A DNA stretch of 64,000 nucleotides from positions 62,001 through 126,000 of the forward strand of contig NZ_JTAN02000021.1 in the NCBI RefSeq assembly GCF_000949135.2, written 5' to 3'. Positions 43,158-52,926 of this stretch are shown one piece after another (the first letter of the stretch is position 1; every line of letters begins with the position of its first letter). The DNA comes from Burkholderia sp. USMB20. Its GTDB lineage: Bacteria > Pseudomonadota > Gammaproteobacteria > Burkholderiales > Burkholderiaceae. Made by a program: the position numbers and the translations under genes. The notes under the pieces are model-generated. The model did not search any database, had not been told where the DNA came from, and saw only the letters and a list, made by a program, of their open reading frames with translations.

Positions 43158-44135
43158 TTATCGACCTGGCCGCCGCCGGCTGAAGCGCTGCTCGACGACG
43201 TTGGTTCCCCATTGCGCGCCCTCCGATTCGCTGGTCAGCGTAAAACCGAACGATTCATACAGGTGGCGTGCCGAATCCAGCCCCTTGAACGTCCACAGGT
43301 AGGTCTCGTCGAACTGCTGCTCATCGACGAAATGCATGGCGCGCGTCATCAGTTCCCGTCCGATCCCGAAGCCACGCAATCCATCGTCGACGATGAACCA
43401 CCGCAAGTGTGCGATTCCCGTGGCTTTATTCCCGTCTATCGCGACCGAGGCGAGCGCGCGGCCGTGTTCGGCATGGAGCCACAGAGCCTTGCCCTCGGCC
43501 GGCAGGGTGCCGGCAAATTCCGCGAGTTCGGTCGCCACCTTTTTCTCGAAGAAAGCGCCGAACCCCCAGTGTTCCGAATAGAAGCGCGCGTGAAGGCTTG
43601 CTATGTCGCCGATACAGCCGGGCTGGTAGCCGTCGACGATCTGCGTGGTGTCCGCTTTAGGCGTGCGCGCGTCGGTGGCATTGTCTTGCGCGAGCGCATC
43701 GCTATAAAGCGCGAGGGAGCGGACGAGGGTTTGCTGGTCCGCCGGAACCATCCGACGTAACGCATTCGACACCTGACGTGTCGCAAACTGGTCGATCTTC
43801 TTGCGCAGTTTTTGCCCGTCGGCAGTCAGGTACAGCTGCGTCGCACGTGCATCGTCGGGCGAGATGCGGCGCGTCACGAAGCCGGCCGTTTCGAGCCGCG
43901 AAAGCTGCCTGCTCGTGTTCGATTTATCCAGACGCAGAATGCTGCCCAGATCCTTCGCGCTGATGCCGGGCGCCATGCCTATCTCGAGAACGGCGTGAAC
44001 GGCAGACGGCGCCAGATCGCTGTCGGCCAATGTCGCCCGCATGAAACCCAGTTCGCGAACCAGTTTGCGCGAGAAGTCCCGAAGCTCGAGGATCGTCGCT
44101 TCGCGCGTCTTCGACGGAATATCGATGAGGTCCAT
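43158..44135 (-). CDS. Fused MarR-type regulator and GNAT acetyltransferase
   Basis: The 325-residue protein joins an N-terminal MarR winged helix (about 20-150, with DLGSILRLDKSNTSRQLSRLETAGFVTR) to a C-terminal GNAT domain (about 165-320). The GNAT domain has LRGFGIGRELMTRA as the acetyl-CoA loop and ETYLWTFKGLDSARHLYESFGF. This fusion is a known family; the acetyltransferase may sense or modify the effector. The start at 44135 (MDLIDIPSK) is chosen because the upstream extension to 44195 runs through the twin operator and -10. The promoter is described separately; autoregulation is very likely. Confidence 0.88.
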   Translation of the reverse strand: MDLIDIPSKTREATILELRDFSRKLVRELGFMRATLADSDLAPSAVHAVLEIGMAPGISAKDLGSILRLDKSNTSRQLSRLETAGFVTRRISPDDARATQLYLTADGQKLRKKIDQFATRQVSNALRRMVPADQQTLVRSLALYSDALAQDNATDARTPKADTTQIVDGYQPGCIGDIASLHARFYSEHWGFGAFFEKKVATELAEFAGTLPAEGKALWLHAEHGRALASVAIDGNKATGIAHLRWFIVDDGLRGFGIGRELMTRAMHFVDEQQFDETYLWTFKGLDSARHLYESFGFTLTSESEGAQWGTNVVEQRFSRRRPGR

Positions 44136-44148
44136 GGCGAGCCCGGGA

Positions 44149-44195
44149 AAGTTGCGTGTCGCAAGTAATATTAGTTGCGACACGCAACTTGTCAA
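44149..44195 (-). promoter_or_regulatory. Promoter with two MarR-type operators
   Basis: A perfect -35 TTGACA (44190-44195) and a -10 TAATAT (44168-44173) are 16 bp apart on the minus strand. Two near-identical palindromes TTGCG-N3-CGCAA lie one between the -35 and -10 (44175-44187) and one just after the -10 (44152-44164). Together the two 16-bp arms, 44149-44164 and 44175-44190, are also inverted copies of each other. Confidence 0.75.
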
Positions 44196-44273
44196 GGACG
44201 AGCGTCGCCGGGCAGCCGGGCGACGTGCCCGGCATCGCGGCCCGGCGCAGCAGAAACGGCGCGGCGCCGGGCT

Positions 44274-45032
44274 TTATCCCCGTCCCACGAACGGCATCGT
44301 GGTCGCCATGATCGTCATGTTCAGGATGTTCGTATCCAGCGGAAGATTCGCCATCTGAACGACCGCATTCGCGACATGCGTGACGTCCATCCGCGCCTCG
44401 GGCGCCATGCGGCCGTCGGCCTGCGGCACGCCTTCCGTCATGCGATCCGTCAGCGACGTCGCCGCGTTGCCGATGTCGATCTGGCTGCACGCGATGTTGT
44501 ATGCACGGCCGTCGAGCGCGAGCGACTTGGTGATGCCGGCCACCGCATGCTTGGTGGCCGTGTACGCGATCGTGTTCGGGCGCGGCGTATAGGCGGAGAT
44601 CGAGCCGTTGTTGATGATCCGGCCACCCTGCGGCGTTTGCGCCTTCATCACGCGCCACGCGGCCCGCGCGCACAGAAAGACGCCCGTGAGGTTCGTCGCG
44701 ACGACGTCGTTCCATACGTCGAACTCGTGTTCGTCGAGCGGCACGGCCGGCGCATTGCGCCCGGCATTGTTGAAGAGGACGTCCAGCCGCCCGAACCGCT
44801 GCGCGATCTGCGCGAATGCGTGGTCGACCGACGCTTCGTCGGTGACGTCGGCCGGAAACGCGTGTGCGTCGCCACCGTCGGCGACGATCGCCTCTTTCGT
44901 TTCACGCAGCGAGGCTTCCTTGCGTCCGATCAGCGCGACGGCAAATCCGGCGTTCGCGAGCGCGATTGCCGCGGCACGACCGATGCCGGATCCGGCGCCC
45001 GTGACGGCGGCGAACTTCTTCGAGACAGACAT
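44274..45032 (-). CDS. Short-chain dehydrogenase/reductase
   Basis: The 252-residue classical SDR has TGAGSGIG (about 11-18), NNAG (near 89), NNGSISAY and YTATKHAV (catalytic Tyr/Lys). The GRKEA after strand 2 suggests NADP(H). The start at 45032 ([10 protein letters not shown]) follows an AGGAAA ribosome binding site. It sits 113 bp downstream of the LysR gene on the same strand and may share a transcript. A link to the divergent FAD hydroxylase is plausible from gene order but not shown. Confidence 0.88.
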   Translation of the reverse strand: MSVSKKFAAVTGAGSGIGRAAAIALANAGFAVALIGRKEASLRETKEAIVADGGDAHAFPADVTDEASVDHAFAQIAQRFGRLDVLFNNAGRNAPAVPLDEHEFDVWNDVVATNLTGVFLCARAAWRVMKAQTPQGGRIINNGSISAYTPRPNTIAYTATKHAVAGITKSLALDGRAYNIACSQIDIGNAATSLTDRMTEGVPQADGRMAPEARMDVTHVANAVVQMANLPLDTNILNMTIMATTMPFVGRG

Positions 45033-45145
45033 GGCTTGATTTCCTGCGGGTTGGGTGAGGAAAGCGGCGGCGGGCGCGCGATGGACCCGCCGCGCCGGTC
45101 GAAGCGACATCCTACCGCGCACACCGGATTTCGCGACGCGAGCGG

Positions 45146-46090
45146 CTATGCCTTGCGCGTCGGCGCGGCCTTGCGTTCGCGCGTTCCGGCTTGCGCGAAC
45201 AGGCTGACCACGACATCGCGGAGCCACCGGTTGCCTTCATCCTGATTCACGCGCGCATGCCACAGCATGTGGATCGGCGCGCCCGGCAGCGTGACCGGCA
45301 ACGCGCGCCAGCCGAGCGAAAACGGCGCGGCGAGCTGCAGCGCCAGGTGTTCCGGCACGGTCGCGATCAGGTCGGTGCGCTGCAGGATATAGCCGACGCT
45401 CATGAAATGCGGCACCGTCAGCCGCACGCGGCGCTTCACGCGGCGGCGCTTCAGCCATTCGTCCACCTGGCCGTGACCGGTGCCGGCCGACACCACGACG
45501 AGATGCTCGGCCGCTCGCCATGCGTCGACGGTCAGCGGCGCGTCCTCGAGAGGATGCCCGCGCCGGAACAGGCACACGTATCGCTGATCGAACAGCCGGC
45601 GCTGATAGAACCCACCCTGCAACTGCGGCAGCAGGCCGATCGCGAGATCGACGCGGCCGTCGGCCATCTCGTCGGCGAGGTTGACGCTCGTGTTGCGCAC
45701 CGTATTGAGTGCGATGCCCGGTGCCGTGCGCGACAGGTGTTCGAGCAGCGCGGGCAGGAACACGACTTCGCCGATATCGGTCATCCCGATCGTCATCGTG
45801 CGCGATACGCGCAGCGGATCGAAACCGGTCTCGGGGTTGAGCGCGGCATGCAGCGTCGACAGCGCGTGCGCAACCGGTTCGGCCAGGCGCAGCGCGAACG
45901 GTGTCGGCACCACGCCGCCCGGCCCGCGCACGAACAGCGGATCGCCGAGCCGGCGGCGCAGCTTCGCGAGCGCGTTGCTGACGCCCGGCTGGCTCATGTT
46001 CATCTGCTCGGCGACGGTCGACACGCGCCGCTCCTGCATCAGTCGCTGAAACAGCAGCAACAGATTGAGGTCGATCTCGCTCAGTTCCAT
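45146..46090 (-). CDS. LysR-type transcriptional regulator (NodD/NahR-like)
   Basis: The 314-residue protein begins [18 protein letters not shown] and has the winged helix [23 protein letters not shown]. The N-terminus is of the NahR/NodD subgroup, which controls aromatic catabolism genes. It is divergent from the FAD hydroxylase at 46274, 183 bp apart, and most likely activates it in response to an aromatic or heteroaromatic compound. A TTAT-N6-ATAA dyad at 46146-46159 in the shared region could be its binding site. Confidence 0.88.
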   Translation of the reverse strand: MELSEIDLNLLLLFQRLMQERRVSTVAEQMNMSQPGVSNALAKLRRRLGDPLFVRGPGGVVPTPFALRLAEPVAHALSTLHAALNPETGFDPLRVSRTMTIGMTDIGEVVFLPALLEHLSRTAPGIALNTVRNTSVNLADEMADGRVDLAIGLLPQLQGGFYQRRLFDQRYVCLFRRGHPLEDAPLTVDAWRAAEHLVVVSAGTGHGQVDEWLKRRRVKRRVRLTVPHFMSVGYILQRTDLIATVPEHLALQLAAPFSLGWRALPVTLPGAPIHMLWHARVNQDEGNRWLRDVVVSLFAQAGTRERKAAPTRKA

Positions 46091-46273
46091 GGTTCCGGGT
46101 TGTCTCCGATCATTCCGGTCAGTGATGAAGCAGATTCCCTGCATTTTATTGTGGGATAAGGGAGCGCTGCTGAAAATACCGATACGGCGCTCGCATTCGA
46201 CAGGCGCGCCGGGCGGGGCACGCGCACCGCGGCCTCGACCACTCACCATCTGAATATCGGAGACACGTTCATC

Positions 46274-47488
46274 ATGCAGACGAATCTGAGGATCGCGATC
46301 GTCGGGGCCGGCATCGGCGGCCTGACGCTGGCGCTTGCGTTGCGCGAGCAGGGCATCGACGCGCAACTGTACGAGCAGACCGACGTGCTGCGCGAGGTGG
46401 GGGCAGCCGTCGCGCTGTCGGCCAACGCGACGCGCTTCTACGAACGAATGGGATTACGGCCGGCTTTCGACGCGGTGTGCGCGGAGATTCCCGGCCTCGT
46501 CTATCGCGACGGGCGCAGCGGCACGGTGATCGGCCATCATCGCGGTGAACCCGACTATCGCCGGCAGTTCGGCGGCGCGTACTGGGGCGTGCATCGCGCG
46601 GACCTGCAGGCGATCCTGTCGAAGGCGGTCGGTGTCGGGCAGATTCATCTCGGCCATCGGCTCGTCGATCTCGCGCAGCATCCGGATCGCGTCACGCTGA
46701 GCTTTGCCAACGGCGTACGCGTCGACGCCGATCTCGTGATCGGCGCGGACGGCGCGCGTTCGATCACGCGGCGCTGGATGCTCGGCTACGACGACGTGCT
46801 GTATTCGGGGTGCTCGGGCTTTCGCGGCGTGGTGCCGGCCGAGCGGATGGACCTGTTGCCCGATCCCGAGACCATTCAGTTCTGGGTCGGGCCGCACGGC
46901 CACCTGCTGCACTATCCGATCGGCGACAACGACGACCAGAACTTCCTGCTGGTCGAGCGTCATCCGTCGCCGTGGCCGTCGCGCGACTGGGTCATGCCGG
47001 CGCAAGAGGGCGAGCAGTTGCGCCTGTTCAAGGACTGGCATCCGGCGGTGGTGCAGATGATCACCGCGGTGCCGATCAGCCAGCGCTGGGGGCTGTTCCA
47101 CCGGCCGCCGCTCGGCCGCTGGAGCCGCGGGCGCGTGACGCTGATCGGCGACGCCGCGCATGCGCTGGTGCCGCATCACGGGCAGGGCGCGAACCAGTCG
47201 ATCGAGGACGCGATGGTGCTGGCCGCGCAACTGGCGAAGGCCGGGCGCGGCAACTGGCACGAGGCGCAGGAAGCGTACGAGCGGCTGCGGCGCGGCCGCA
47301 CACGCAAGGTGCAGTACGCGTCGATCTCCGCGGCCGACGTGCTGCATCTGCCCGACGGGCCGGCCGCGCAGGCGCGCAATGCGCGTCTCGGCGAGCGCGA
47401 CAGCGTGCTGCATCACCTGGACTGGATTCACGATTTCGACGCGCTCGCCGATGAACCGAACGAGCGGCAGGGCGGGACGTGGCTTTGA
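46274..47488 (+). CDS. FAD-dependent aromatic hydroxylase (salicylate/6-hydroxynicotinate monooxygenase-like)
   Basis: The 404-residue flavoprotein has the GxGxxG motif VGAGIGG (10-16), the DG motif GADGARS (near 157) and the GD motif LIGDAAHALVPHHGQGANQSIED. These define class A flavin monooxygenases, which hydroxylate or decarboxylate phenolic acids with NAD(P)H and oxygen. Compounds such as salicylate, 3-hydroxybenzoate or 6-hydroxynicotinate are possible; the exact substrate is not determinable. It is cytosolic. A NahR-like LysR regulator is divergent. The start at 46274 follows GGAGA. Confidence 0.87.
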   Translation: MQTNLRIAIVGAGIGGLTLALALREQGIDAQLYEQTDVLREVGAAVALSANATRFYERMGLRPAFDAVCAEIPGLVYRDGRSGTVIGHHRGEPDYRRQFGGAYWGVHRADLQAILSKAVGVGQIHLGHRLVDLAQHPDRVTLSFANGVRVDADLVIGADGARSITRRWMLGYDDVLYSGCSGFRGVVPAERMDLLPDPETIQFWVGPHGHLLHYPIGDNDDQNFLLVERHPSPWPSRDWVMPAQEGEQLRLFKDWHPAVVQMITAVPISQRWGLFHRPPLGRWSRGRVTLIGDAAHALVPHHGQGANQSIEDAMVLAAQLAKAGRGNWHEAQEAYERLRRGRTRKVQYASISAADVLHLPDGPAAQARNARLGERDSVLHHLDWIHDFDALADEPNERQGGTWL

Positions 47489-47601
47489 CCTGACAGGCGC
47501 GATCAGTGGCAGTGCATCAGGCAACCGGTGCGGCAGTTGCGTGGGGTCGTTCGTCGGGAAGGCCGGCCTTTCTCGTGCAGGCTGGCCAGCCCGGCTGGCC
47601 G

Positions 47602-49002
47602 TCACGCGTAGTCGGCCACCTGTTGCGCGTCGCGCTTGACCTGTTCGATGTCGCGAAACCGCGCGGCCGGATGGGCGTCCGGCAGCCGCGCCGATGCACC
47701 GAACAGCTTCTCGCGCAGCGTGCCCGGCGCATATTCGGTCGGATAGACGCCGCGCCGCTGCAACTCCGGCACGAGGTAGCGCACGATGTCCTCGAAGGTT
47801 TCGTGCGCAACGGCATACGCGAGATTGAAGCCGTCGACGTCGGTCGCGGCGACCCATTCCTGCAGGATGTCCGCGACGGTCTGCGCTGAGCCGACGAACA
47901 CGGGCCCCATCCCGCCGATGCCGCCCCACGCGGCCAGTTCCTCGATCGTCCACGCGGTATCGCCGCCGGCCAGATGCTCGACGGCCGACACGATCGCGTT
48001 CGTCTCGACGCGCCGGACGGGATCGGTCGGCGCGTACTGGCCGAAATCGATGCCGGTCCAGCCGGACATGAACACGAGCGAGCCGTCGTACGACACATAA
48101 CGACGGTACTCGTCGAACTTGGCCTGCGCCTTCTCGTCGGTCTCGTCGACGATCACCGTGACGAGGTTGTAGATCAGCACGTCGTGCGGGTCGCGGCCCG
48201 CGGCGGCGGCCTGCGCGCGCACGTCGGCGACATAGCGCGCGAGTTGCGGGCGGGACGGCGCGGCGACGAACACGCATTCGGCGTGCTGCGCGGCGAACGC
48301 CTTGCCGGGGCCGGACGCGCCGGCCTGGAACAGCACCGGCGTGCGCTGCGGCGACGGCTCGCACAGGTGATAGCCGGGCACGTCGAAGAAGCGCCCCTTG
48401 TGGCCGATCTCGTGCACCTTCTCCGGATGCGTGAACACGCGGCCGTCGCGATCGCGCACGACCGCGCCGTCTTCCCAGCTGCCTTCGAACAGCTTGTACA
48501 GCACCTCGACGTATTCGGCCGCGACCGCATAGCGATCGTCATGGGTGCGCAGTCCGTTGTCGCCGACGTTTTTCGCGCCGCTTTCCAGGTACGACGTGAC
48601 GATATTCCACGCGAGCCGGCCCTTCGTGTGATGGTCGGCAGTCGACAGCCGGCGCGCGAACGTGTACGGATGCTCGAACGTCGTCGACGCGGTGATGCCG
48701 ATACCGAGATGCTCGGTCGCCATCGCGATCGGCGCGGCGAGCTGCAGCGGATCGTTGACGGGGATCTGCGCGGCCTGGTGCAGCGCGTGGTAGTTGCTGC
48801 CCTGGTAGACGTCGTAATAGCCGATCACGTCCGCGATGAAGATCGCGTCGAAGATCCCGCGTTCGAGCACGCGGGCGAGATCGGTCCAGTAGTCGAGATC
48901 CTTGTACTGCCACGAACGATCGCGCGGATGCGCCCACAGCCCGGGCGACTGATGGCCGACGCAATTCATTTCGAACGCGTTGAAGCGGATGGTCTTGCTC
49001 AT
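47602..49002 (-). CDS. LLM-class FMN monooxygenase, NtaA/SnaA/DszA family
   Basis: The 466-residue enzyme has the DszA/NtaA layout: MSKTIRFNAFEMNCVGHQSPG, DAIFIADVIGYYDVYQGS, HLGIGITASTTFEHPY, GRLAWNIVTSYLESGAKN, and GASGPGKAFAAQHAECVF. These enzymes use FMNH2 from a separate reductase and cleave C-S or C-N bonds in sulfones or chelates. It overlaps the upstream acyl-CoA dehydrogenase-like gene by 4 bp (ATGA), so they are coupled. The pair faces SfnB, consistent with assimilation of organosulfur compounds. No flavin reductase is in the window. Confidence 0.9.
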   Translation of the reverse strand: MSKTIRFNAFEMNCVGHQSPGLWAHPRDRSWQYKDLDYWTDLARVLERGIFDAIFIADVIGYYDVYQGSNYHALHQAAQIPVNDPLQLAAPIAMATEHLGIGITASTTFEHPYTFARRLSTADHHTKGRLAWNIVTSYLESGAKNVGDNGLRTHDDRYAVAAEYVEVLYKLFEGSWEDGAVVRDRDGRVFTHPEKVHEIGHKGRFFDVPGYHLCEPSPQRTPVLFQAGASGPGKAFAAQHAECVFVAAPSRPQLARYVADVRAQAAAAGRDPHDVLIYNLVTVIVDETDEKAQAKFDEYRRYVSYDGSLVFMSGWTGIDFGQYAPTDPVRRVETNAIVSAVEHLAGGDTAWTIEELAAWGGIGGMGPVFVGSAQTVADILQEWVAATDVDGFNLAYAVAHETFEDIVRYLVPELQRRGVYPTEYAPGTLREKLFGASARLPDAHPAARFRDIEQVKRDAQQVADYA

Positions 49003-50264
49003 CGCGCGGCTCCCGTTTCCGTGCCTGCTTGCGCACCTGCACCGTTGCCGACGCGCCAGACGAACGGCGGCGTGCGTCCGTTGATGACCCAGTCGCCGAC
49101 GATCCGCGCCTTGTAGACGAGCGGATTGTGAGACGACACCGTGCGCGCGTTGCGCCAGTGACGGTCGAGCGCGGTCGTGCTGCGCGTCGCGGATGCGCCG
49201 AGCGCGTCGAACAGGCGCGTCGCCGCGCGCAGCACGAGTTCCGACACGACGAGCTGGCTCTGCGCGGATTCGATTTCGGCGGCGACGTTGGCGGCATGTT
49301 CGGCTTCGTCGTCGCCGCCGAAGCGTGCGACGTATGCCTGCTGCAGCGGCTGCGCGGCGCGCAGCGTGAGCGCATCGGCCGCATAGGCCCACGACGCGAT
49401 TTCGCCGATCACCTGCTGGAGCTGCGCATCGTCGCCGGCGCGCGCGGCGTTGCCGTGGCTGTACACGCGCGTGCGGCCGCGCACGAGCTCGCCCGCGTCG
49501 CGCACGATCGCATGGCCGATGCCGGCCAGCGTGGCGACGTGGAACAGCTGGTAGAACGCGGTCTGGTATTTGAAGCGGCGTGCGAAATCGATCACGTGGT
49601 CGGCGTCGACCGCCGCATTCTCGAAGCGCGTCGTGCCGCTGCCGGTCGTTTTCTGGCCGAAGCCGTCCCAGTCGTCTTCGAGTATCACGCCGGGCTGCCC
49701 GGTGGCGATCGCGACGATCACGTCGCTGCCATCCTCTTCGCGCTGCGCGAACACGTCGATCCAGTCCGCGAACAGGCTGCCGGTGCTGTAGAACTTCCGG
49801 CCGTTCAACACGAGCCGGCCGTTCTGCTCCGATACCTTGGTGATCGTCTGGCCGAGCGGAACGTCGCCGGCCTCCGACCACGCATTGCCGACGAGCTGGC
49901 CGCTCGCGAAACGATCGAACCACGTCGTGCGCTGCGGCCCGGGCGGCGCGTTCAGCCAGTCCTCGACGAACGCGAAATGGCCGCGCAACGCTTGCGGCAG
50001 ATTGGAGTCGGCGGCGGCGAGTTCGGTCAGCAGCCGGAACAGCTGCGGCAGCGACGCGCCGGCGCCGCCGTCACGCACCGGCAGCCGTATCGCGCCGAAG
50101 CCGGCGGCCTTGAGCCAGCCGATCGCTTCGTACGGCAGTTCGCGGCGGCGTTCGCGCTCGGCGGTGCCGGCGGCAATCCGGTCGAAGATCGGCCGGAACC
50201 GGCTCGCGAGTGCGTCGTAGTCGGTGCCGGTGGACAGTTCGGTATCTGCGTGCGACGAAGTCAT
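48999..50264 (-). CDS. Acyl-CoA dehydrogenase-like flavoprotein monooxygenase (DszC/SfnB-related)
   Basis: The 421-residue protein has the acyl-CoA dehydrogenase fold: FRLPVRD-like N-terminal helices, LRGHFAFVEDW, GNAWSEAG, NGRKFYSTGS, and the C-terminal LDRHWRNARTVSSHNP typical of DszC/SfnB relatives. These flavin-dependent enzymes oxidise sulfides or sulfoxides rather than acyl-CoAs. The start at 50264 follows GAGGAA. It is the first gene of the minus-strand pair with the DszA-like enzyme and is divergent from SfnB. Together they suggest stepwise sulfur oxidation then C-S cleavage. Confidence 0.87.
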   Translation of the reverse strand: MTSSHADTELSTGTDYDALASRFRPIFDRIAAGTAERERRRELPYEAIGWLKAAGFGAIRLPVRDGGAGASLPQLFRLLTELAAADSNLPQALRGHFAFVEDWLNAPPGPQRTTWFDRFASGQLVGNAWSEAGDVPLGQTITKVSEQNGRLVLNGRKFYSTGSLFADWIDVFAQREEDGSDVIVAIATGQPGVILEDDWDGFGQKTTGSGTTRFENAAVDADHVIDFARRFKYQTAFYQLFHVATLAGIGHAIVRDAGELVRGRTRVYSHGNAARAGDDAQLQQVIGEIASWAYAADALTLRAAQPLQQAYVARFGGDDEAEHAANVAAEIESAQSQLVVSELVLRAATRLFDALGASATRSTTALDRHWRNARTVSSHNPLVYKARIVGDWVINGRTPPFVWRVGNGAGAQAGTETGAAR

Positions 50265-50335
50265 GCGGGGTTCCTCGTAGGGCGGGGCCGTTTGCACCGG
50301 GAGCCCAGTATAGGAAGCACGACGCGCACGTTCCA

Positions 50336-50358
50336 ATAACGGATTCGCAGATCGTTAT
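50336..50358. promoter_or_regulatory. Inverted repeat ATAACG-N11-CGTTAT in the sulfur divergent promoter
   Basis: ATAACG (50336-50341) and CGTTAT (50353-50358) are exact inverted copies with an 11-bp spacer. The site lies 72 bp upstream of the minus-strand pair and 200 bp from SfnB. ATAAC-type half-sites are compatible with CysB/SsuR-like LysR regulators of sulfur genes. A separate TTATCC-GGAATA stretch lies near 50464-50481. Confidence 0.45.
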
Positions 50359-50557
50359 CGTCGCTGCGCATTACGCGAACGGCGCCGTGAAACGTCGACG
50401 CCAGGGCATCGATTGCGACGCCGAAGCGCGGAAGCGGATGCGGTGCCGTGCGATGTCGTTTGTTATCCGAAGGAATATAGTTACGAGAATCGCTCGGTTT
50501 GCCGGCCTGCGGCGCGCTGCTAGATTGAGTGCTTTCGTGATTCGACAGGAGAGCCCG

Positions 50558-51796
50558 ATGTCAGATACGAGCGCGACGATTCAGGACCGGCCGGCCGACG
50601 CAAGACCGCAGGTGGCCCGCGTGATCGCCGACGACGCACAGGCGATCGCGGTTGCGCAGGCACTCGCGCAGCGGCTGGCCGAAGGGGCGGCCGAGCGGGA
50701 CCGCGAGCGCCGGCTGCCGCGCGACGAGATCGAATGGTTCTCGCAGTCGGGGCTGTGGGCGATCACGGTGCCGAAGGCCTACGGCGGTGCGGGCGTCTCG
50801 AACGTGACGCTCACCGAGGTGATCAAGATCGTCGCGGCGGCCGATGCGTCGCTCGGGCAGTTGCCGCAGAACCACTTCGGGCTGGTCGACGTGATCGCGC
50901 TGGCCGGCACCGACGCGCAGAAGCGCCACTTCTTCGCGGAGATCCTGAGCGGCAAGCGCTTCGGCAACGGCTTCTCGGAGAAGGGCACGAAGCACGTGCT
51001 CGACCTGAAGACACGCGTGCGGCGCGACGGCGACGACTATGTCGTCGACGGCACGAAGTTCTATTCGACCGGCGCACTGTTCGCGCATTACGTGCCGGTG
51101 CTCGGCCTCGACGATGCGCAGCAGGCATGGCTCGCCTACATTCCGCAGCCGACGCCGGGGCTGACCGTGATCGACGACTGGTCGGGCTTCGGGCAGCGCA
51201 CGACCGCGAGCGGCACGGTGGTGCTGGACGGCGTGCGCGTGCCGGCTTCGCATGTGTTGCACGCGCAGCGTGTGTCGGACGAGCCGACGCTCAACGGCCC
51301 GCTGTCGCAGATCGTCCAGGCGGCGATCGATGCCGGCATCGCGAAGGCCGCGATCGCCGATACGGAGGCGTTCGTGCGCACGCGCACGCGGCCGTGGGTC
51401 GACAGCGGCGTCGAACGGGCGGCCGACGATCCGTTGATCGTCCGCGAGATCGGCCGTCTGCATATCCAGTTGCATGCGGCGGAAGCGCTGCTCGAACGCG
51501 CGGCGCGCACGCTCGACGAGATCGGCGCGCGCGGCACGGTGACCGACGACGACGTCGCGCGTGCATCGGTCGCGGTCGGCGAGGCGAAGGTGTTGACGAC
51601 CGAGATCGCGCTGCTCGCGGGCGAGAAGCTGTTCGAGCTGGCGGGAACGCAGTCGACGCTCGCCGAACACAATCTCGACCGGCACTGGCGCAATGCGCGC
51701 ACGCACACGCTGCACGATCCGGTGCGGTGGAAGTATCACCTCGTCGGCAACTACTACCTGAACGGCGTGCGGCCGGCGCGTCACGCGTGGAATTGA
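50558..51796 (+). CDS. sfnB: SfnB-family sulfur acquisition oxidoreductase
   Basis: The 412-residue protein is close to SfnB: LPRDEIEWFSQSGLWAITVPKAYGG, AAADASLGQLPQNHFG, FGNGFSEKGTKH, GTKFYSTGALFAHY and LDRHWRNARTHTLHDP. SfnB is an FMNH2-dependent, acyl-CoA dehydrogenase-like enzyme linked to use of dimethyl sulfone and related compounds under sulfate limitation. The start at 50558 follows AGGAGAG. It is divergent from a paralogous DszC-like gene. The SfnR activator is not in the window. Confidence 0.9.
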   Translation: MSDTSATIQDRPADARPQVARVIADDAQAIAVAQALAQRLAEGAAERDRERRLPRDEIEWFSQSGLWAITVPKAYGGAGVSNVTLTEVIKIVAAADASLGQLPQNHFGLVDVIALAGTDAQKRHFFAEILSGKRFGNGFSEKGTKHVLDLKTRVRRDGDDYVVDGTKFYSTGALFAHYVPVLGLDDAQQAWLAYIPQPTPGLTVIDDWSGFGQRTTASGTVVLDGVRVPASHVLHAQRVSDEPTLNGPLSQIVQAAIDAGIAKAAIADTEAFVRTRTRPWVDSGVERAADDPLIVREIGRLHIQLHAAEALLERAARTLDEIGARGTVTDDDVARASVAVGEAKVLTTEIALLAGEKLFELAGTQSTLAEHNLDRHWRNARTHTLHDPVRWKYHLVGNYYLNGVRPARHAWN

Positions 51797-51926
51797 ATCG
51801 GGCGCGAGGCAGCGCGACAGCGCGGCGCGCGCCTTGCGCCGGCGACGCCCGCGCAGCGAACGAAGCGGCGTCAGGTGATCGTCGTGCGGTTGCCTGACGC
51901 GTCGGCCGGCTCCATTACGTCACGCA

Positions 51927-52865
51927 TTACTTCACGCATTCCAGCGCGTACTTCAACGCCGACCCGAGCACCCCGCGCCACACGTCCCACGTGTGCCCGC
52001 CATCGACGATGCGCAGTTCGGCCGGGTTCTGCGCGCGGCGCAGTTGCGTGTACAGCACGCTCGATTCGGCCTGGATCGTCAGGTCGTCGTCGCCGGCCGC
52101 GATGAACATCGGCACGCGCCAGTTGCGCGTGAAATAGCCGCGCATCAGGGCCGGGTAGTTCAGCTCGTGCCACACGCGCGGGTCGAACTGCCGGTCGCCG
52201 AACACGCCGACATAGCGCGCGGCGGAATTGAGCGGCGGCTCGTTCGCGTAGATCGCGGGGCTCAACAGCATCGCGCCGCAGAACAGGCCCGGTTCGAGCA
52301 GCGAGAAACGCAGCGCGCCGAAGCCGCCCATCGACACGCCGCCGATCGCGCGGCCCGCGCGCTGGTTCGACACCGCGAAGTGCGCTTCGACTTCCGGCAG
52401 CAGGTCGTTCAGGAACGCGCTCTGCATCTTCTCCTTGCGGTCGACGTACCAGTCGGTGCCGCCTTGCGGCATCACGATCACGACGGGCGGGATCTCGCGG
52501 CGTTCGATCAGCGTGTCGGCCGTGGCCTGCAGCCGGCCCTGCGTGATCCAGTCGTTTGCATTGCCGGCATTGCCGTGCAACAGGTACAGCACCGGGTAGC
52601 GCGCGCCTTCCGGGTTGTAGCCTGGCGGCAGGTAGACCGTGTACGACCAGTCGCGCTTGAGCGACGCCGACCGGAACGCGCGCAGCACGACGCTGCTGCC
52701 CGGATTCACCGGCGGTTCCTGGGCGGCCGGCGCGACCGTTGCGGGCGGGACGATCGCGGGCGCGGACGTCGCCGGCGCAGCCGCGGGCCCGCCCGGCGTG
52801 GCGTGGGCGGTGGCGATGGAGCCGGCGATCAGGGCGATGGCGAACGGAAGGGCGAGTCGGCGCAT
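51927..52865 (-). CDS. Secreted esterase, esterase D / putative esterase family
   Basis: The 312-residue protein has a Sec signal peptide (cleavage after AHA, near residue 22) and a Pro/Ala-rich linker to about 55. An alpha/beta hydrolase domain of the esterase D type follows: LLHGNAGNANDW, nucleophile Ser178 in GGVSMGGFG, Asp in AAGDDD and His in VDGGHTWDVW. It probably works in the periplasm or outside on ester substrates such as acylated glycans. It lies 61 bp downstream of the OpgC-type acyltransferase on the same strand, so the pair may add and remove acyl groups on a periplasmic glycan. Confidence 0.85.
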   Translation of the reverse strand: MRRLALPFAIALIAGSIATAHATPGGPAAAPATSAPAIVPPATVAPAAQEPPVNPGSSVVLRAFRSASLKRDWSYTVYLPPGYNPEGARYPVLYLLHGNAGNANDWITQGRLQATADTLIERREIPPVVIVMPQGGTDWYVDRKEKMQSAFLNDLLPEVEAHFAVSNQRAGRAIGGVSMGGFGALRFSLLEPGLFCGAMLLSPAIYANEPPLNSAARYVGVFGDRQFDPRVWHELNYPALMRGYFTRNWRVPMFIAAGDDDLTIQAESSVLYTQLRRAQNPAELRIVDGGHTWDVWRGVLGSALKYALECVK

Positions 52866-52926
52866 GGCGAAGCGTTTCAGGAGAGGCGCCCGCTATCGTA
52901 GCAGCGGCGCGTGACGGCGCGGCACG

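Noticed and set aside
44136-44195. Longer N-terminus for the MarR-GNAT protein
   Set aside because: These codons coincide with the -10 element and twin operators, so they are promoter rather than coding sequence.
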